This document shows positions 44,043-55,731 of a DNA stretch of 64,000 nucleotides, piece by piece. The number at the start of each line of letters is the position of its first letter. The first letter of the stretch is position 1. The position numbers were made by a program, and so were the translations under genes. The notes beneath the pieces were generated by a model, which saw only the letters and a list, made by a program, of their open reading frames with translations, ran no database searches and was not told the DNA's origin. Source of the stretch: Capillidium heterosporum (taxonomy: Eukaryota > Entomophthoromycota > Entomophthoromycetes > Entomophthorales > Capillidiaceae); contig WBMQ01000003.1 in NCBI GenBank assembly GCA_016630905.1, forward strand, positions 682,001 through 746,000, in the 5' to 3' direction.

Positions 44043-45028
44043 TTAAGTATATAAAGTAAAGAAAATTTTACGTTTTGCGGCACAGTCGTTACAGTACCAT
44101 TCTCCCTTAGGTTTAGTCTTCAGTCCGACACATTGGTAGTGGAACCATTCACGCTCGCACTTTAAATATGTGTCATTATAAAAGAATATAAAAATGTTAC
44201 TGTATCATCGTCACAGCCAACCATTTCACCATAGGATACTTGGTTGCAATAGCAATAGGTTGGCTCATCAGGATCGATAGGCATGTCGTTATAACTATCC
44301 TCGAACAAGCACTGTCTCTGTTAAGCATTATTTAGTTGAACTAAAGTTAGTATTGTAGTTGTAATGGAAGCTGTTACGACGGCTTGGTCTTTTCCTTTTC
44401 CTTTTCCTTTTTCTTAGACTCTGTGTTTGTTTTACGTTCTACAAAAATTAAACTAAATATATACAACTAAGCTTACTTTTTTTATTATCCTTCCCCTTGT
44501 TCTTAGTTTTACTACTCGTCTTACTATCCTTTGCAGTGGCATGTAAATTGTTAAGCTTTATGGGTTTGAAGTGGATAAGTTCCTCCGTCTCGAACTTGTT
44601 TAAGTCTTTGTCCAGTTTTTGTATAGCTTGGTCCGCCTATTTAAAATTTAGAATGCCTTTTGTAGATTGTATACCAAGTTGTAGGTTTGGGTTGCCAGCA
44701 CTACTTTCTCTTCATCTTGTTTGAGTGCAACTTCAAATTTGCTAGCGATTAATTTCAACTTTTCCAGCTTTTCATCGTCATTCATTAAATTTTTGGTGTC
44801 GTTTATACAGGTATAAACATCCTTTATCTCTTCTTCAATGAGCTTCATAATATCTATAGATATGGTTAGTAATAAAATAGCTAAATTTACTCTTTGACTC
44901 GGAGTCTAGTTCTTGCATTAGAACCAACTTCCGTTGGATCTCCATAGGCAGACTCTCTAGCTCTAATATGCCATTAAAATCATAAAGTTGAGTTTTTATT
45001 TACGTTCGATATAACTGTTCAAAGCCAT
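44043..45028 (-). CDS. YNG2: ING-family PHD-finger protein (YNG2-like)
   Basis: Seven exons (45004-45028, 44891-44962, 44675-44853, 44477-44636, 44378-44438, 44201-44315, 44043-44159) give 242 residues. The N-terminus [20 protein letters not shown] and LMQELD is the ING helical domain; a Lys-rich middle ([11 protein letters not shown]) acts as nuclear signal; the C-terminus [18 protein letters not shown] ... [12 protein letters not shown] ... WYCNDC is a complete Cys4-His-Cys3 PHD finger of the ING type, which reads trimethylated H3K4. Yng2 is a subunit of the NuA4 complex with Esa1, and an Esa1-like gene lies at 17.8 kb. The intron at 44316-44377 needs an unusual GAG acceptor to keep frame; other acceptors are TAG or AAG. 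Confidence 0.9.
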
Positions 45029-45143
45029 TTGCTCTATAGAAAAGATAGAAAATGATTATAATCAAATTTCATTACTTAGTACCTAAAACGTCAGTATAGA
45101 AGCTATTGGCTAGAAACTAAACTATTCAAGATATTTTATTTAA

Positions 45144-45959
45144 TTAGTGGTCCACACTGCCACATCCAACGATAGTAACAGGGAGTTCAGGCTCACCATC
45201 ACCAGCATCGTTCTTGGTTTTCAAATTGCAAAGGTACTTTAAGAAATCGTGACCATCCACCAGCTTACCTATCACCACATAGTTCTTGTTCAACTTTTTA
45301 TAACGCTGATCAGCTGGGTTGAAATCCAATGTAATGAAGAATTGAGAGGTGTTTGAATTTTTGCCGCTGTTGGCCATAGCCAAGATCCCACTACTGTCAA
45401 AATCTACCAAACCACCCTTTTCATCTTTAAACTTGCCGTTGTAAATTGAATCTCCACCGCTACCATCACCTAGTGAAATGAATTGTTGAGAAATATTAGG
45501 ATAATATAAGCTACCTCGAGTAATATCCCCACCCTGCAATATAAAGCCTGGAACCAGTCGAAACATCTTAGCTCCCAAGTAATGCAAAGGCTTCTTGCTA
45601 CTTTTAGTTAGTCCTTTATCCCCTATACATAAGTGGTAGAAATTTTGGCAGGCCTTGGGAGCCTTGTTCTCATACAGCTCGAAAGTAAGTTTACTTGTCT
45701 TCAACGGTTGTGGCTTTACAAAACTTATCGTTTCCTATACAATTTAATTTATAAAACATAACTTATTTACCTGCTCTTCGAGTTGCAGAAGTTGGTTGCT
45801 CAAGTTCGTTAGTTCTTCCAATTGCTCATTAGTGAACTCTGAATTGCTCTTTAACCAAGGTGCATACTGTGCTACGAAATTCAAACCAGCTTCATACTTC
45901 AACTGTTCTGCTCTGTAGAGCTCTTGGTCACCTATGCTTAACTCCAAATATACTTGCAT
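45144..45959 (-). CDS. Cyclophilin-type peptidyl-prolyl isomerase with N-terminal extension
   Basis: Exons 45771-45959 and 45144-45734 with a 36-nt intron, 259 residues. The cyclophilin domain starts at about residue 77 (KLTFELYENKAPKACQNF); KMFRLVPGFILQGGDITRG keeps the catalytic Arg and GILAMANSGKNSNTSQFFIT the hydrophobic pocket. The Trp that binds cyclosporin (in 'EWLDGKHVVFG') is replaced in YKKLNKNYVVIG, so cyclosporin sensitivity should be low. About 75 residues before the domain begin with a beta-strand (MQVYLELSIGDQ) and continue as helix; I do not recognise this extension. Likely cytosolic or nuclear since no signal peptide is present. Confidence 0.9.
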
Positions 45960-46607
45960 GTCGAATGTAATTTGAAGTTTCCACTGTATACTCTTGCTTC
46001 AAAAAGTAACAATTACATTGAAAATTTCAATCTTTTAAAGTAGCTAAAGCCAATTGCTGCTAATAAACTTGAGTTGATATAAAGTTGAGATTTACAGTTT
46101 TATATATCAAATAACTATATAAGCTTTATAATGTATCATTAAATTACAGTATAAGGCTTCTGTGTTATAGGGTGCCATTCTCTTGCATTATCCTTAAAAT
46201 ATGATCGCTGAAGTAGATATATATTGTTCTAACTTTATATCTTCCAGTGTATTGATTGCTAACAATTATTATATATGTATATACAGCAGATAAACACTAT
46301 AAAATAAACTTGATATCTTTTAAAATATCTAAGCATCAATAATACACTGTTTATTAAATTTATGGATTACAAATTAACTACCTTTAACTATTGTAAAGAA
46401 GAGCATATGTTGATATAGTCTATAAAGGAAGAGTAATCTAATGGCTTATTACGCTGTAGATTTATATTACCATATAACAACATCCAATATCAATGCCATA
46501 ATTTAAACTTATAAAAGTGAAAAAACCAAATGAATTTCCCAAAATTTAAAACAATACTCTTATCATATAAGCTTAAATTCTCCATACGCTTGTACATTTA
46601 ATAGCAT
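45960..46607. other. Intergenic, no gene seen
   Basis: 650 bp, AT-rich, between two minus-strand genes: promoter of the cyclophilin gene and 3' end of AP-3 beta. Confidence 0.5.
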
Positions 46608-49423
46608 TTATAACGGTTGGTAGTTGTTATGTTGTACATAGTCAGTAGTGGGAAGGAAAGAAGAACTTTCCACTTCTTCGCTCTCCTCTTCCTCAGATTC
46701 CTCGTCGTCATCATCATCATCTTCCTCGTCATCGCTTTCATAGTCGTCTTGTCCGCTTGAACTACCTTCATCGGCACCACTAGTTTCTTCATTGTCTTCG
46801 TCGTCTTCCTCATCTTCCTCGGAAGTTGTTTCTAAATTTTATTAGAATTATACTGGTTTATTTTAGTACCATCATAAAAGGAGTCTAGATCAACTGCACC
46901 ATTGTTGGTCGAAGTAGCTTGAACGGCAGGGCGGAAGTTCTGGACTGGAGAAATAAACCCAAAGTTCGAAGACGACAGATTTTGCTGAGTTGCGGTAGGC
47001 GTTTCCTCCTACATTATACAGTCAATTAAAGTTTTAAAACTACCTTACCTTTACGTTGCGGGCTTGACCAATATCAGGCATTACGTCAGGCCAACTAGGA
47101 AGTGGAACGAAACCAGGGACAGGATGGTTGGTTTGGAGGGATGCTGAACCAATTGTGAACCTTGCCCGATCTACAATATAGTTAGAGTAATGGTTTATAT
47201 ACCCATTACCTTTTGTAATAGATTTATACACTGGGGCGGGTTTATGAGATTTAAAGATCTTCAAGATTTTATCGGAGCCACTTAACAGGCTAACCGAAGG
47301 CTCCGAATCTATAGTAGCGGAAATGCTCTTGAGGTTACAGAACCCTTGAATCAAACGAGCTCTGTCTCTTAAATCGTAGCTTAGATCGTAACGTGCTAGT
47401 ACTGAAAGATGAGCTAAAATTCGGCCCAGGATTTCCAAATCGGGCCATAATCCGACAAGTTTTATGGCCAGAGTTATGATCTGTCGCTTCACCTGTTCAT
47501 CCTACAACGTTATTAAAAAGAACGTTTAAAATCCTTACTTCACTGCAAAATGATTTTGTAGCTACTCTTAATACATCTGGAGCATAGTTTGGAAGCATAT
47601 CTGCATACTGACCAACTAGCCATAGGATCGAAGACTTGGCAGAGCTGATGAGATTTTCGCGATTGTGGTAAATGTATATCAAATGATGTAAATAAGGTAT
47701 CGGATCGATGTTCGCCTCAGAGGTAGTGACTGGGTCCTGGAGTAACTGCCTTATAACCGCAATGGCCTCTCCTATCATAATCGGGTTTTCACCTTCGACC
47801 AGCTCTATCAAAGATTTAAGGCACAGTGGTGCAGCTAGCTTAGGTGAGCGTATTGCACATCTTCCTAAAGCCCGAATGGATAAAGTTACTAGATCACTGT
47901 CATCTGAAAATGAAACGGCGTATGTCTGTAACTCTTGAAGAAGTGAGGGCAGAGTGGCTGAGGTTACAATATTCGTAGCAATATCTAATTTAAGTTCTCG
48001 AGTGGCTTTATCATCATCGACCATAATGAAAAAGTGACTGAGATATGGTGAAAACAAAGACTAGGGATATAAGAAAATGGTATGATATACAAATATACCG
48101 GGCGTGCCTGTGCCATTACAGCAATGTTATTCAATACGATATTTTTGGTTTCTGGGTTGGAACGTAAAAGACGAACTAAAGGTCTACCAATCTCAATACT
48201 CTCATTCTCGGAAGTAAGATGGTAAACAAGGGAAGAGGTGGCCAATACAACCTGGCATATAATTTAGTAAGCAATAAATAAACAAATTACTCCGCTATTT
48301 TGGCTTAATAAGAGAGGCTGAACCGACTGAAGCAAAAGAGTGAGATCGCTGTCTTTAGTAGTACTTTCCCCAAGGTTTGAAGAGCCTGGTTTAGTAGTGC
48401 TCTCTTTATAGAAATCCTCATCCGAGCTTTCGTTATTTTTTACTGCTTCCTTATCCTACAATTAAACAAAGTAATGTCAATAAAAATACTTATCGAGACT
48501 AATTACCTTGGTCTTCAATTTTCCATTAGGATCCAAGAAGTGGCACCTAAAATTTGGAAAATCAATATAAATCATAAAGAATTGTTACCTAGAGTATCTA
48601 AGGAATATATCCAAAGCTGAAATTTGAGACCATTCATCGAGCTCGGTAAACAGCCTACATACTCTGCGATAATGCGGATGAATTAAATCGTAACGATCAG
48701 GACATATTTGGTTGAAGGCAACCAAGACACTTCCCAGGCTTAAAGGATTGGTATCTTGCAAATATATCTTCAAAAGTTCGATAAGCTTATCCCTTTGGCC
48801 TGTGTTGGGGTCTAGCCTTTATTAGAAATTAGTAATAGCTCCAAGTAAACTATATTCAAACAAGCTTACTGATAGCACTTAATCAAGGCAAATGCAGCTG
48901 ACCTACGAACAAAGGGAGACAGGTCTGAAGCTGCTTTACGAATAGCCAGCAATACTATTGAGGATACCATCTTGACTCTTAAACCGGATAGCAGCCTTAA
49001 AGCTAAAGCTCGCATGTTGGGGTTAGGATCGGAAAGATCCTTTTGGAAGGTATTGATGGCTAAAAGGGCGAGGTCCGGTTCATTTTCGGCATACCTAAGC
49101 AAGTAAATGTACACCAACTTACGTACCTCCAGATTGTTGCTCGCTACATTTTTGACGACGCTGGCAAAGTACTCGCCAACATCTTTACCTCTACTTATCA
49201 TGGCTATCAGCCTCTTCAAAGCAGTTAGCTTATCTTTGTCACTTGCCGAATCGAGGAGTTGTGTAATATCGGCTAGTTTGGTATGACTCGTCTCATAGAG
49301 TTTAGCTTCGTTTCCATCTAAATTAATCTGGCTAGCTTTGTCGGCTAAACCCTCACCTACTTTCCTCGAGAGTTGGGCGGCGGTCTGCGCAAATTGGGCT
49401 GCCTTTGTGAAATATTCATCCAT
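46608..49423 (-). CDS. APL6: AP-3 complex beta subunit
   Basis: Ten exons (48870-49423, 48589-48816, 48507-48546, 48291-48455, 48099-48251, 47539-48060, 47210-47501, 47049-47170, 46870-47008, 46608-46831) join in phase to 812 residues, the length of yeast Apl6. The N-terminal block KDKLTALKRLIAMISRGKDV and NTFQKDLSDPNPNMRALALR is diagnostic for AP-3 beta among the beta adaptins; armadillo-like helical repeats follow. The C-terminus is strongly acidic (runs of Glu and Asp from about residue 745), as in AP-3 beta hinges; the ear domain is absent, as in yeast. AP-3 sorts cargo from Golgi or endosome to vacuole. Introns 37-53 nt; one ends in AAG. No frame breaks in 2.4 kb of coding sequence. Confidence 0.95.
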
Positions 49424-49665
49424 TATGCTTAATCTTATTGAGTTCGACTGGGTTTCTCTAACGTAACTTGATCAATGTGATAAATCAAATCCGAATTGTA
49501 GTTGGAATTTTCAAGGATAATTTAACTTACGTCATTTCGGATGCCGATTGGAAAATTTACAAAATACTTGGATAAACTTTTATATTTGAAAATGAAATAT
49601 AAAGCTACAAAAAGAGGCAGATATAATAAAAATAAAGTTTATTTAGAATATAACACAGTAACTTC

Positions 49666-50487
49666 TTATTCAGCCATCTCCATAACAACAAACTCGATGT
49701 CGTGACTACCGTTATTAGTGAAGGTCAGCTTATCGCTGCCCGTAGCATCTGTAACGAAAGCACCATCGCCGTTCTTCAAATCTAACTCTTGGTTAAGGCT
49801 CAAGACAGACTTCTTGGAGCTGTTGATTGAGTGAATGTAGTACTTTATAGCATTTTGGCCCTGGTTAACAGGGACATGTGCTGCTTGCTGACCAGGTTGC
49901 AGTAGGCAGGTTAGGAATGTAAAGTTGGCATGAATTCCCAAAGTATTCTTGATCTTAGTAGTACTTCTATTGCCTTGCGATATCAGGGGGAGGAGCTTAT
50001 TAATTCTATCGTCTTCATTGTACTCCATCTTTTCGTAACTAGGCTCTAATCTAGAGATATTGGGCTTTACCCATATTTGAAGTAAATGTGCATCATCAGT
50101 TTCGTGGACCGAAAACTCAGAATGAGCAACACCAGTACCGGCTGAAGTTATTTGGATGGAATTCCTGCCAACCCTATCGCCGTATCCCATAGAATCTCTA
50201 TGCTCCATCGTCCCTTTGATCATGTAGGTAAAAATTTCAAATTCGCGGTGAGGGTGAGTCGGAAATCCATTGGCTGGGGTAATTATATCTTCATTGAGGA
50301 CTCTTAGGGGGCCGAATTGGACAAAGTCGGGATCATAGTAGCTGGAGAAACTGAAGCTGAAGTCTGATTTCCCCCATCCTAGGTCTCCAAATCCTCTCTC
50401 TTCACTTGGTCTTTTAACAAACTTGGGCATGTTGTATTTCTTGTTGATGTTTTTTGCGATATTGAAGAGAGCTTGAGTTTTGAGCAT
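49666..50487 (-). CDS. Pirin (cupin-fold metalloprotein)
   Basis: Single-exon frame of 273 residues. The N-terminal cupin carries the metal ligands FPTHPHREFEIFTYMI, HRDS and AHSEF as in pirins, preceded by GDLGWGKSDFSF. The C-terminal cupin is present but lacks the ligands, which is normal for the family. Pirins are Fe(II) proteins with quercetinase-like activity or nuclear co-regulator roles. Two starts are possible: MLKTQALFN, which adds 19 residues that could be a mitochondrial presequence, or MPKFVKRPSEER at residue 20, which is the usual pirin start. Confidence 0.92.
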   Translation of the reverse strand: MLKTQALFNIAKNINKKYNMPKFVKRPSEERGFGDLGWGKSDFSFSFSSYYDPDFVQFGPLRVLNEDIITPANGFPTHPHREFEIFTYMIKGTMEHRDSMGYGDRVGRNSIQITSAGTGVAHSEFSVHETDDAHLLQIWVKPNISRLEPSYEKMEYNEDDRINKLLPLISQGNRSTTKIKNTLGIHANFTFLTCLLQPGQQAAHVPVNQGQNAIKYYIHSINSSKKSVLSLNQELDLKNGDGAFVTDATGSDKLTFTNNGSHDIEFVVMEMAE

Positions 50488-51228
50488 TTTATAGTGCTTT
50501 CATTTACTAACTTATAAATTTTATAGTCTTTTTCAAGCTGCTTTGTCAGCATATTTGAGGCTTACAAATGTTCAGTTTTCATAGATACTGAATAACTTAA
50601 TTGGCTAAAATTGCACTTAGTAATACTCCAGCTTATAACCAAATATTTTAAAGTTGGGTGTCAATATCTTTATCTAAAAGAAAACTTTACCTATATACCC
50701 TTGCCATATTAATAAGATGTATGAAAAGTAGGTATAAAGCATAGAAATCAACATAAAAGCACATTTTTTGGAAGTTATAATTATTAGTATTGAATATTAT
50801 AAATACTATCATTGATGTAAACAGGCTTTATTGTAGCATCGTATCCTCGATAAATTACTTTGAAGCTAGTAAGTCGATATATATGTAAGGCGTATTTTAT
50901 TAGTCTCCATAAGCCTAAGACAAATTCAACACTGCAGTTCCTTGTAAGTAAAAGTCAGCTATCTAAAACTAACTAAATGTATACCTGTCAACAAGCTAGT
51001 AAAACCTAATGATATATCAATAGCATAGGTCCTTGAGTAGCAGTTTGGTGATTGTATATATAAATCAAAGTTGTTATATTCAAAAAGTATTGGTATAATA
51101 TTTAAAATTGTATTTACATACAATTATATTAAAATAACAATGCGATGCTATATAGTTAAAAAATACAGTGAAAAATATGAACAAGCTAATGATTTGCATC
51201 AAAGATTTAATTCCCAAAAGTCAAAAAC
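50488..51228. other. Intergenic, no gene seen
   Basis: 740 bp, AT-rich; promoter of the pirin gene at the left end. Confidence 0.5.
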
Positions 51229-51882
51229 TTAAAGCTGGTAGGTCTGGAAGGGGGAGACCTGGTTGTGGTAGGGAGAGTACTGCTGGCCGAAGATACCCTG
51301 GTTCATGGTGCGGTGTACATCATTTTGACCCCACTGTTGACCAAAGATACCCTGGTTCATGTTGCGGTAGATGTCCTGCTGACCCCACTGCTGAGTAGGG
51401 TAGAGACCACAACCCTGCTGCTGCTGAACCTGGTTGAGGACGTTCTGGGCACGGTGGGTGAGCTGGTTGATCTGGTTGCAGATCTGCTGGCACTCAGCGG
51501 GGTTGCTGGTGTAGAGACGCTGCTGGCAAAGATTGCGGAGCTGCTGCTTGATGGCGCAGGCGTGCTGGAGCTGCTGCTCACGCTGCTGGCACTGCTGGCG
51601 CTCGACGGGGCTAGCGCACTGGTAGCTGTGCTGCTGGCAGTGCTGGAGGGCACGCTGGACCTGGTTGCAGGACTGTTCGGCGTGGTAGAGAGCCTGCTGG
51701 TGCTGCTCGCGGTTCTGGCCCTGGAACTGGTTGTAGGGAGACTGACCCTGCATCTGCTCGTGCATGGTGGAGCGCTGGACTTGCTCGAGGTGCTGGTTGG
51801 CTTCACGGACGCACTGCTGTTCCTGGGGGGAGCAGGTCTGCTGCTGCTGGAATTGAGAGACGGGAGAGTAGGTAGAGTACAT
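51229..51882 (-). CDS. Gln- and Cys-rich protein of unknown function
   Basis: Open frame of 217 residues from the ATG at 51882 (MYSTYSPVSQFQQQQ). About one residue in four is Gln, and single Cys residues recur inside helix-forming stretches (HAEQSCNQVQRALQHCQQHS, QQREQQLQHACAIKQQLRN), suggesting disulfide-linked helices; there is no signal peptide. The C-terminal 60 residues hold a duplicated 18-residue unit, MNQGIFGQQWGQ plus six. Codons are strongly biased (CAG for Gln, C-ending elsewhere) unlike the neighbours, a mark of very high expression. I recognise no family. The opposite strand is also open (Leu/Val-rich), a by-product of the CAG repeats. A TATA box lies 45 bp upstream. Confidence 0.8.
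   Translation of the reverse strand: MYSTYSPVSQFQQQQTCSPQEQQCVREANQHLEQVQRSTMHEQMQGQSPYNQFQGQNREQHQQALYHAEQSCNQVQRALQHCQQHSYQCASPVERQQCQQREQQLQHACAIKQQLRNLCQQRLYTSNPAECQQICNQINQLTHRAQNVLNQVQQQQGCGLYPTQQWGQQDIYRNMNQGIFGQQWGQNDVHRTMNQGIFGQQYSPYHNQVSPFQTYQL
51291..51398 (-). repeat. 54-bp tandem duplication inside the Gln/Cys-rich gene
   Basis: Two copies (51291-51344 and 51345-51398) both begin AGATACCCTGGTTCATG on the plus strand and encode the repeated MNQGIFGQQ unit. The second copy diverges toward its end. Confidence 0.7.
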
Positions 51883-52939
51883 TTTGACTTGGCTTTGTAT
51901 GATAATGTGAAAGGTCAAATTTGAGGTTTATATACCAGAAATTGTGCCAATACCGGTTTCTAATCTCTTTATCACCAAGGGGTACCTGTTGTTTCATAAT
52001 CATACCAGGGTGAACTGAACTCTCCAATCGTATTCAAGATTTAACTACATATGAAGGTTTGTTTAGCTAGTATTCATTGAAATATCAAAGGGTTAGTCTT
52101 GATATAGTCAATATGCTTACGTACGTCTGGATGCTGGGCTTAAACATGCCATTCCTATGTTCTTTAAACGACTATTATAGGTGGTAAACTCAAAGGATGG
52201 CTGTCAGTTACAAAAGAATAATCATATTGCACCCCTGAACTAACTACATCCCTTAAGGATCTTGCAACGTAAGCAAGTGACAGATCTAACAGGGTTTGAA
52301 GTCTATTTCAAAGGCTCGGCTTTCGTAGTTATTGTTGTTAAAACCATTCCTCCCTATTTTGATGACGTTTACTATTTTTGATTATTTTTAAATTGACAAG
52401 GATTGGAATGCTAATCAGTACCATCAGGAGTACTCAAAGCCTGTTCTTGACATGCATGAAGGGGCATTTTGATTTTTAGATATCCTTGAGTTCTATAGCA
52501 ATAAGTTGAAGGGAACATTCTCTTTCCGCCTACATAAACCCATGAATGATTATCACGTGTTGTATTATTTCTAGTAGATTGTCTACTATTTTAGAAATGT
52601 TAGCTAACAGCTATTTGAAATTTATATATGCGAGTTATTGGTAAATATATTGGCTTTAAACTTATATATACTTAAAAGCTCGATAAAGTACAAAAGTTTC
52701 ATAAGACTGCTTTTATTTGCTAATGATTTATCCTCTCAGGATATCTGAAAATATACATTAAAACTATTCAGGTACCATTATAATAATAAAATATAATGTA
52801 TAATTATATCAAAATCTAAACGTGTTTTAAAATGACAGTTATGAATTGTATTTAAAGATATAGTATATTGAAGGATAGTTAAATCAAAATTTTAAACAAT
52901 AAGCTTAGCTGATTCAATTTAAATATACTTTAGGCTTTA
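51883..52939. other. Intergenic with Gln/Cys-rich gene promoter
   Basis: 1.06 kb. Apart from the promoter near 51930, no feature seen. Confidence 0.5.
51927..51934 (-). promoter_or_regulatory. TATA box, Gln/Cys-rich gene
   Basis: TATATAAA on the minus strand, 45 bp before the ATG, with an A/C-rich leader; fits the strong codon bias of the gene. Confidence 0.5.
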
Positions 52940-55235
52940 TTAGTAACTCCTGCCAAACAGGGTAAAACGTTTAGCGTAGTCATCCCAAGCAACACATTTG
53001 GTCTGACCTTCGACGACAGGATTATCTTTGAGCTGTACAAAGGGATTTGTCACTCATAGATGAGATGCGCTCGTTCTCAGCAACATTGTCGTCGATGCTT
53101 CTAGAGGATCTTTCCTTAATTCCTTCTTCGCAGTTGACAGCTTTACACCAAGGCATCAGGACCAACGATTTATTATTGAGAGCAGGTACAAAGTCACTCC
53201 AATTGACAATACGAATTATATTTGCATCTAATTCCTGTTTGGCCTTGGCGAACATATCGTTGTGAATGGTCTCAAGTAGAGATAGCAGTAGTTAAATTAC
53301 TAATGGGGATTGAAGTTTTAGCCCCGGTATCACGTCGAACTGCCAGTACATTCTTCTTTACAAGATATTTAGGGCCGAATTCTAAGCGCAAAGGAACACC
53401 ACATAGTTCCCAATAGTTGAACTTGTAGCTGGGACTATAGCCATCTTGATTATCAGCCTTAACTCTAATCCCAGCCTTTTTCACCATATTAAGTGGATCA
53501 ATGATCTAATTCTCGACATCAATACAGGCCTGTTCAGTTGTGCTGCTATTTAGATTACAGGGGATGACGACGGTTTGTATGGAAGCAACTCGGGGAAGCA
53601 TAACTAAATCGTAATCATCACTGTGGGTCATAGCCATAACTCCGATTGAATGAGCTGAGATGCCCCATGAATTTTGCCATACGAACAACTTATCAGCTTC
53701 CTTACCTTCAACAGAGTCTTCTACTTTAATACCGAACATCTTGCTAAACTTCTGATCCTAAACAGTGAGAGGTAGTACCTTGAATACCTCGCCCAGTTGA
53801 AGGACTATAACCTTCACATGTTGTAGTATAGAGGCTGCCAGCAAACTTCCCCTTTTCGGATTTTACACCTTTGATGATGGGTACTGCCAGTAAGTCTTTA
53901 TAGATACGGCGATATAGATCCAATACCTCTATAGCTTCGTTATCAGCTTTAACTTTAGTTAAAAATGCAGTATGTATTTCCTGCTATAAGAATTCACGGG
54001 TATGAATGAAGAACTCTAAAGCTGAAGTTAGTATGGTGTTCAACTGGAAGCAACTTACGAGGGTGCTTAAACTCCCATCGAATTACTGAATTCTATTGAT
54101 TCGAACGAAAAGGGAGGTCATCATTGGTGCTAATCTACTTGGCATATAAAGGGTGCATAGCAGTTTCAGAAATAGGACGGATGGCAATAGGTGCTTCAAG
54201 ATTCGAGTTTCCAACTTTGGTGAACCAAGCGACTTCAAGTATAAAGCCTTTGATGTGATTCTTTTCTATTTACAATTGGATTGTAGAATGAAAAGAGGGA
54301 GGTAGACGTTCTCTACATCAATGTCGGATATTTTTATCGAAGAAAGCTAAAGAGATATATATTAAAACAGGAAAGGAAGTGTTCAAATAATACCAGTAAT
54401 GTATTTCCGGACAGAATAGGATGAAGGTCTGTAAGCATAGCATCCTAGTACTCTGAACTTTTTAACATTATCAATCATTTCCCCTTTTATAAGAACCTAA
54501 TTTACGATTGAAAATCAATGTGCTCATTGTTTCTTAATTTTACTTATACTATCCATTAAATTTTACATCTTTCTTTATTTTGATATCAATGTTGACTAAT
54601 TTGAATTGTAAGTGATATCCACGTTTTAAAAAACTATCATTATCCTTTTTATCGGCTTCTTTTTAGGTTTAGGATGCTTATATAGTAAAAATATTTTAAT
54701 ACATGTTAAATACTAAACTACCTTTTAGAAAGTTGCCTGGTTCCTTTGATTAGAGCTGAAGTTGAAGAAAGATGCAACTTGGATAAAGGTGGCTTTGTTC
54801 TCGTCCAAAAAATCTATTAGGTCTCTCGATTTGACAAGTACCATTTTTTCACTAGCAGAAGCATGAGGCGCCAGTTCTTTATCAAGATTTAATAGCAAAG
54901 TATCAGCAAAGATATGAATGTGGTTTACTTGCTCACCATCTTGAGTTTTGATTGCAAAAAGCGAAACTAAAGTTTATAATAGTTTAGAAATTTATGATAT
55001 ATTTACAGCCTTACTTGAATCTTTAGCAACTTTAAAATATATGTCTAAAAATCGACACTAGCAAGCTTTATGCCTTTTAAACCTCTAGCTTTGAGTAAAG
55101 TTGATACTTTGGTGGTGTCTGTCGATTCCAAGGCAACGGCCATTATCGGGATGACATTGTCAGTTCCAGTAGCTTTAGGCTTGAATATCAAAGTTTTGGT
55201 GAGTTCGAAGAGTGTCCAACTTCACTAAACTTCGA
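52940..55235 (-). pseudogene. Prolyl-tRNA synthetase pseudogene (unprocessed)
   Basis: Minus-strand pieces follow the whole of fungal cytosolic ProRS in order: the N-terminal YbaK-like editing domain (KTLIFKPKA, LKARGLKGIKLASVDF), [92 protein letters not shown] and the exact family C-terminus AKRFTLFGRSY at 52940-52975. The frame is broken by many stops of all three kinds and by shifts in both directions, two TAGs standing where Trp is conserved. Intron-like inserts (GTAAGG...TTTAG near 54970-55020 and GTATTA...TTTAG near 54350-54400) are kept, so this is a DNA-level duplicate rather than a retrocopy. A working ProRS gene must exist elsewhere. Confidence 0.9.
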
Positions 55236-55731
55236 AACTAAAATATAGTTTCAAGTTGATGGTGATGTAACTTCATGAGCTACAGCTTTTGAAAATTTAT
55301 CGTCATTGGGTTTATAATGCTTTGGTCCTGTTTTGTAAAAAGGTACTGAAGTTTGAAAGGTTAGGATGTTGACTTTATAGTTGAAAGTTGGTCTATTAAC
55401 TTTCTAGCATAGTCCTATATAGATGCATATTAGTCTGAAAGGAGAAGTTATGTCAAGTCTAATTAATTCCCTAAACTTTTACAACATTAAAATTGGTGGC
55501 TAAGAGTGAACATTTATAACTAATAGTAAACAATTTGCCACTACAAACTTTATAGTAGCATGTTGCTTCACAATTGCCAAGATCAAAGTATTGAGTAAAC
55601 TGGAACTATTGTAATAATACATATCGATAGTTACTATATCTAAAGCTATACCTAATTTGTGGTAATGCTATCCAAAACCTATATAGTGTGAGTATAAAGC
55701 CTCATTATTATTGAGCTACCAATAATAAAAT
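55236..55731. other. Intergenic, no gene seen
   Basis: About 500 bp upstream of the ProRS relic and downstream of cyclin L; may include the lost promoter of the pseudogene. Confidence 0.45.

Noticed and set aside
51265-51924. 219-codon Leu/Val-rich frame on the plus strand opposite the Gln/Cys-rich gene
   Set aside because: It mirrors the CAG/C-ending codon bias of the minus-strand gene (CTG on the other strand) and has no independent features.
53900-54300. TAG codons at conserved Trp positions of the ProRS relic as evidence for a reassigned stop codon
   Set aside because: TAG and TGA also stand at other positions, real genes in the window end with TAG, TAA and TGA, and Trp is TGG in intact genes. 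Plain decay explains it.
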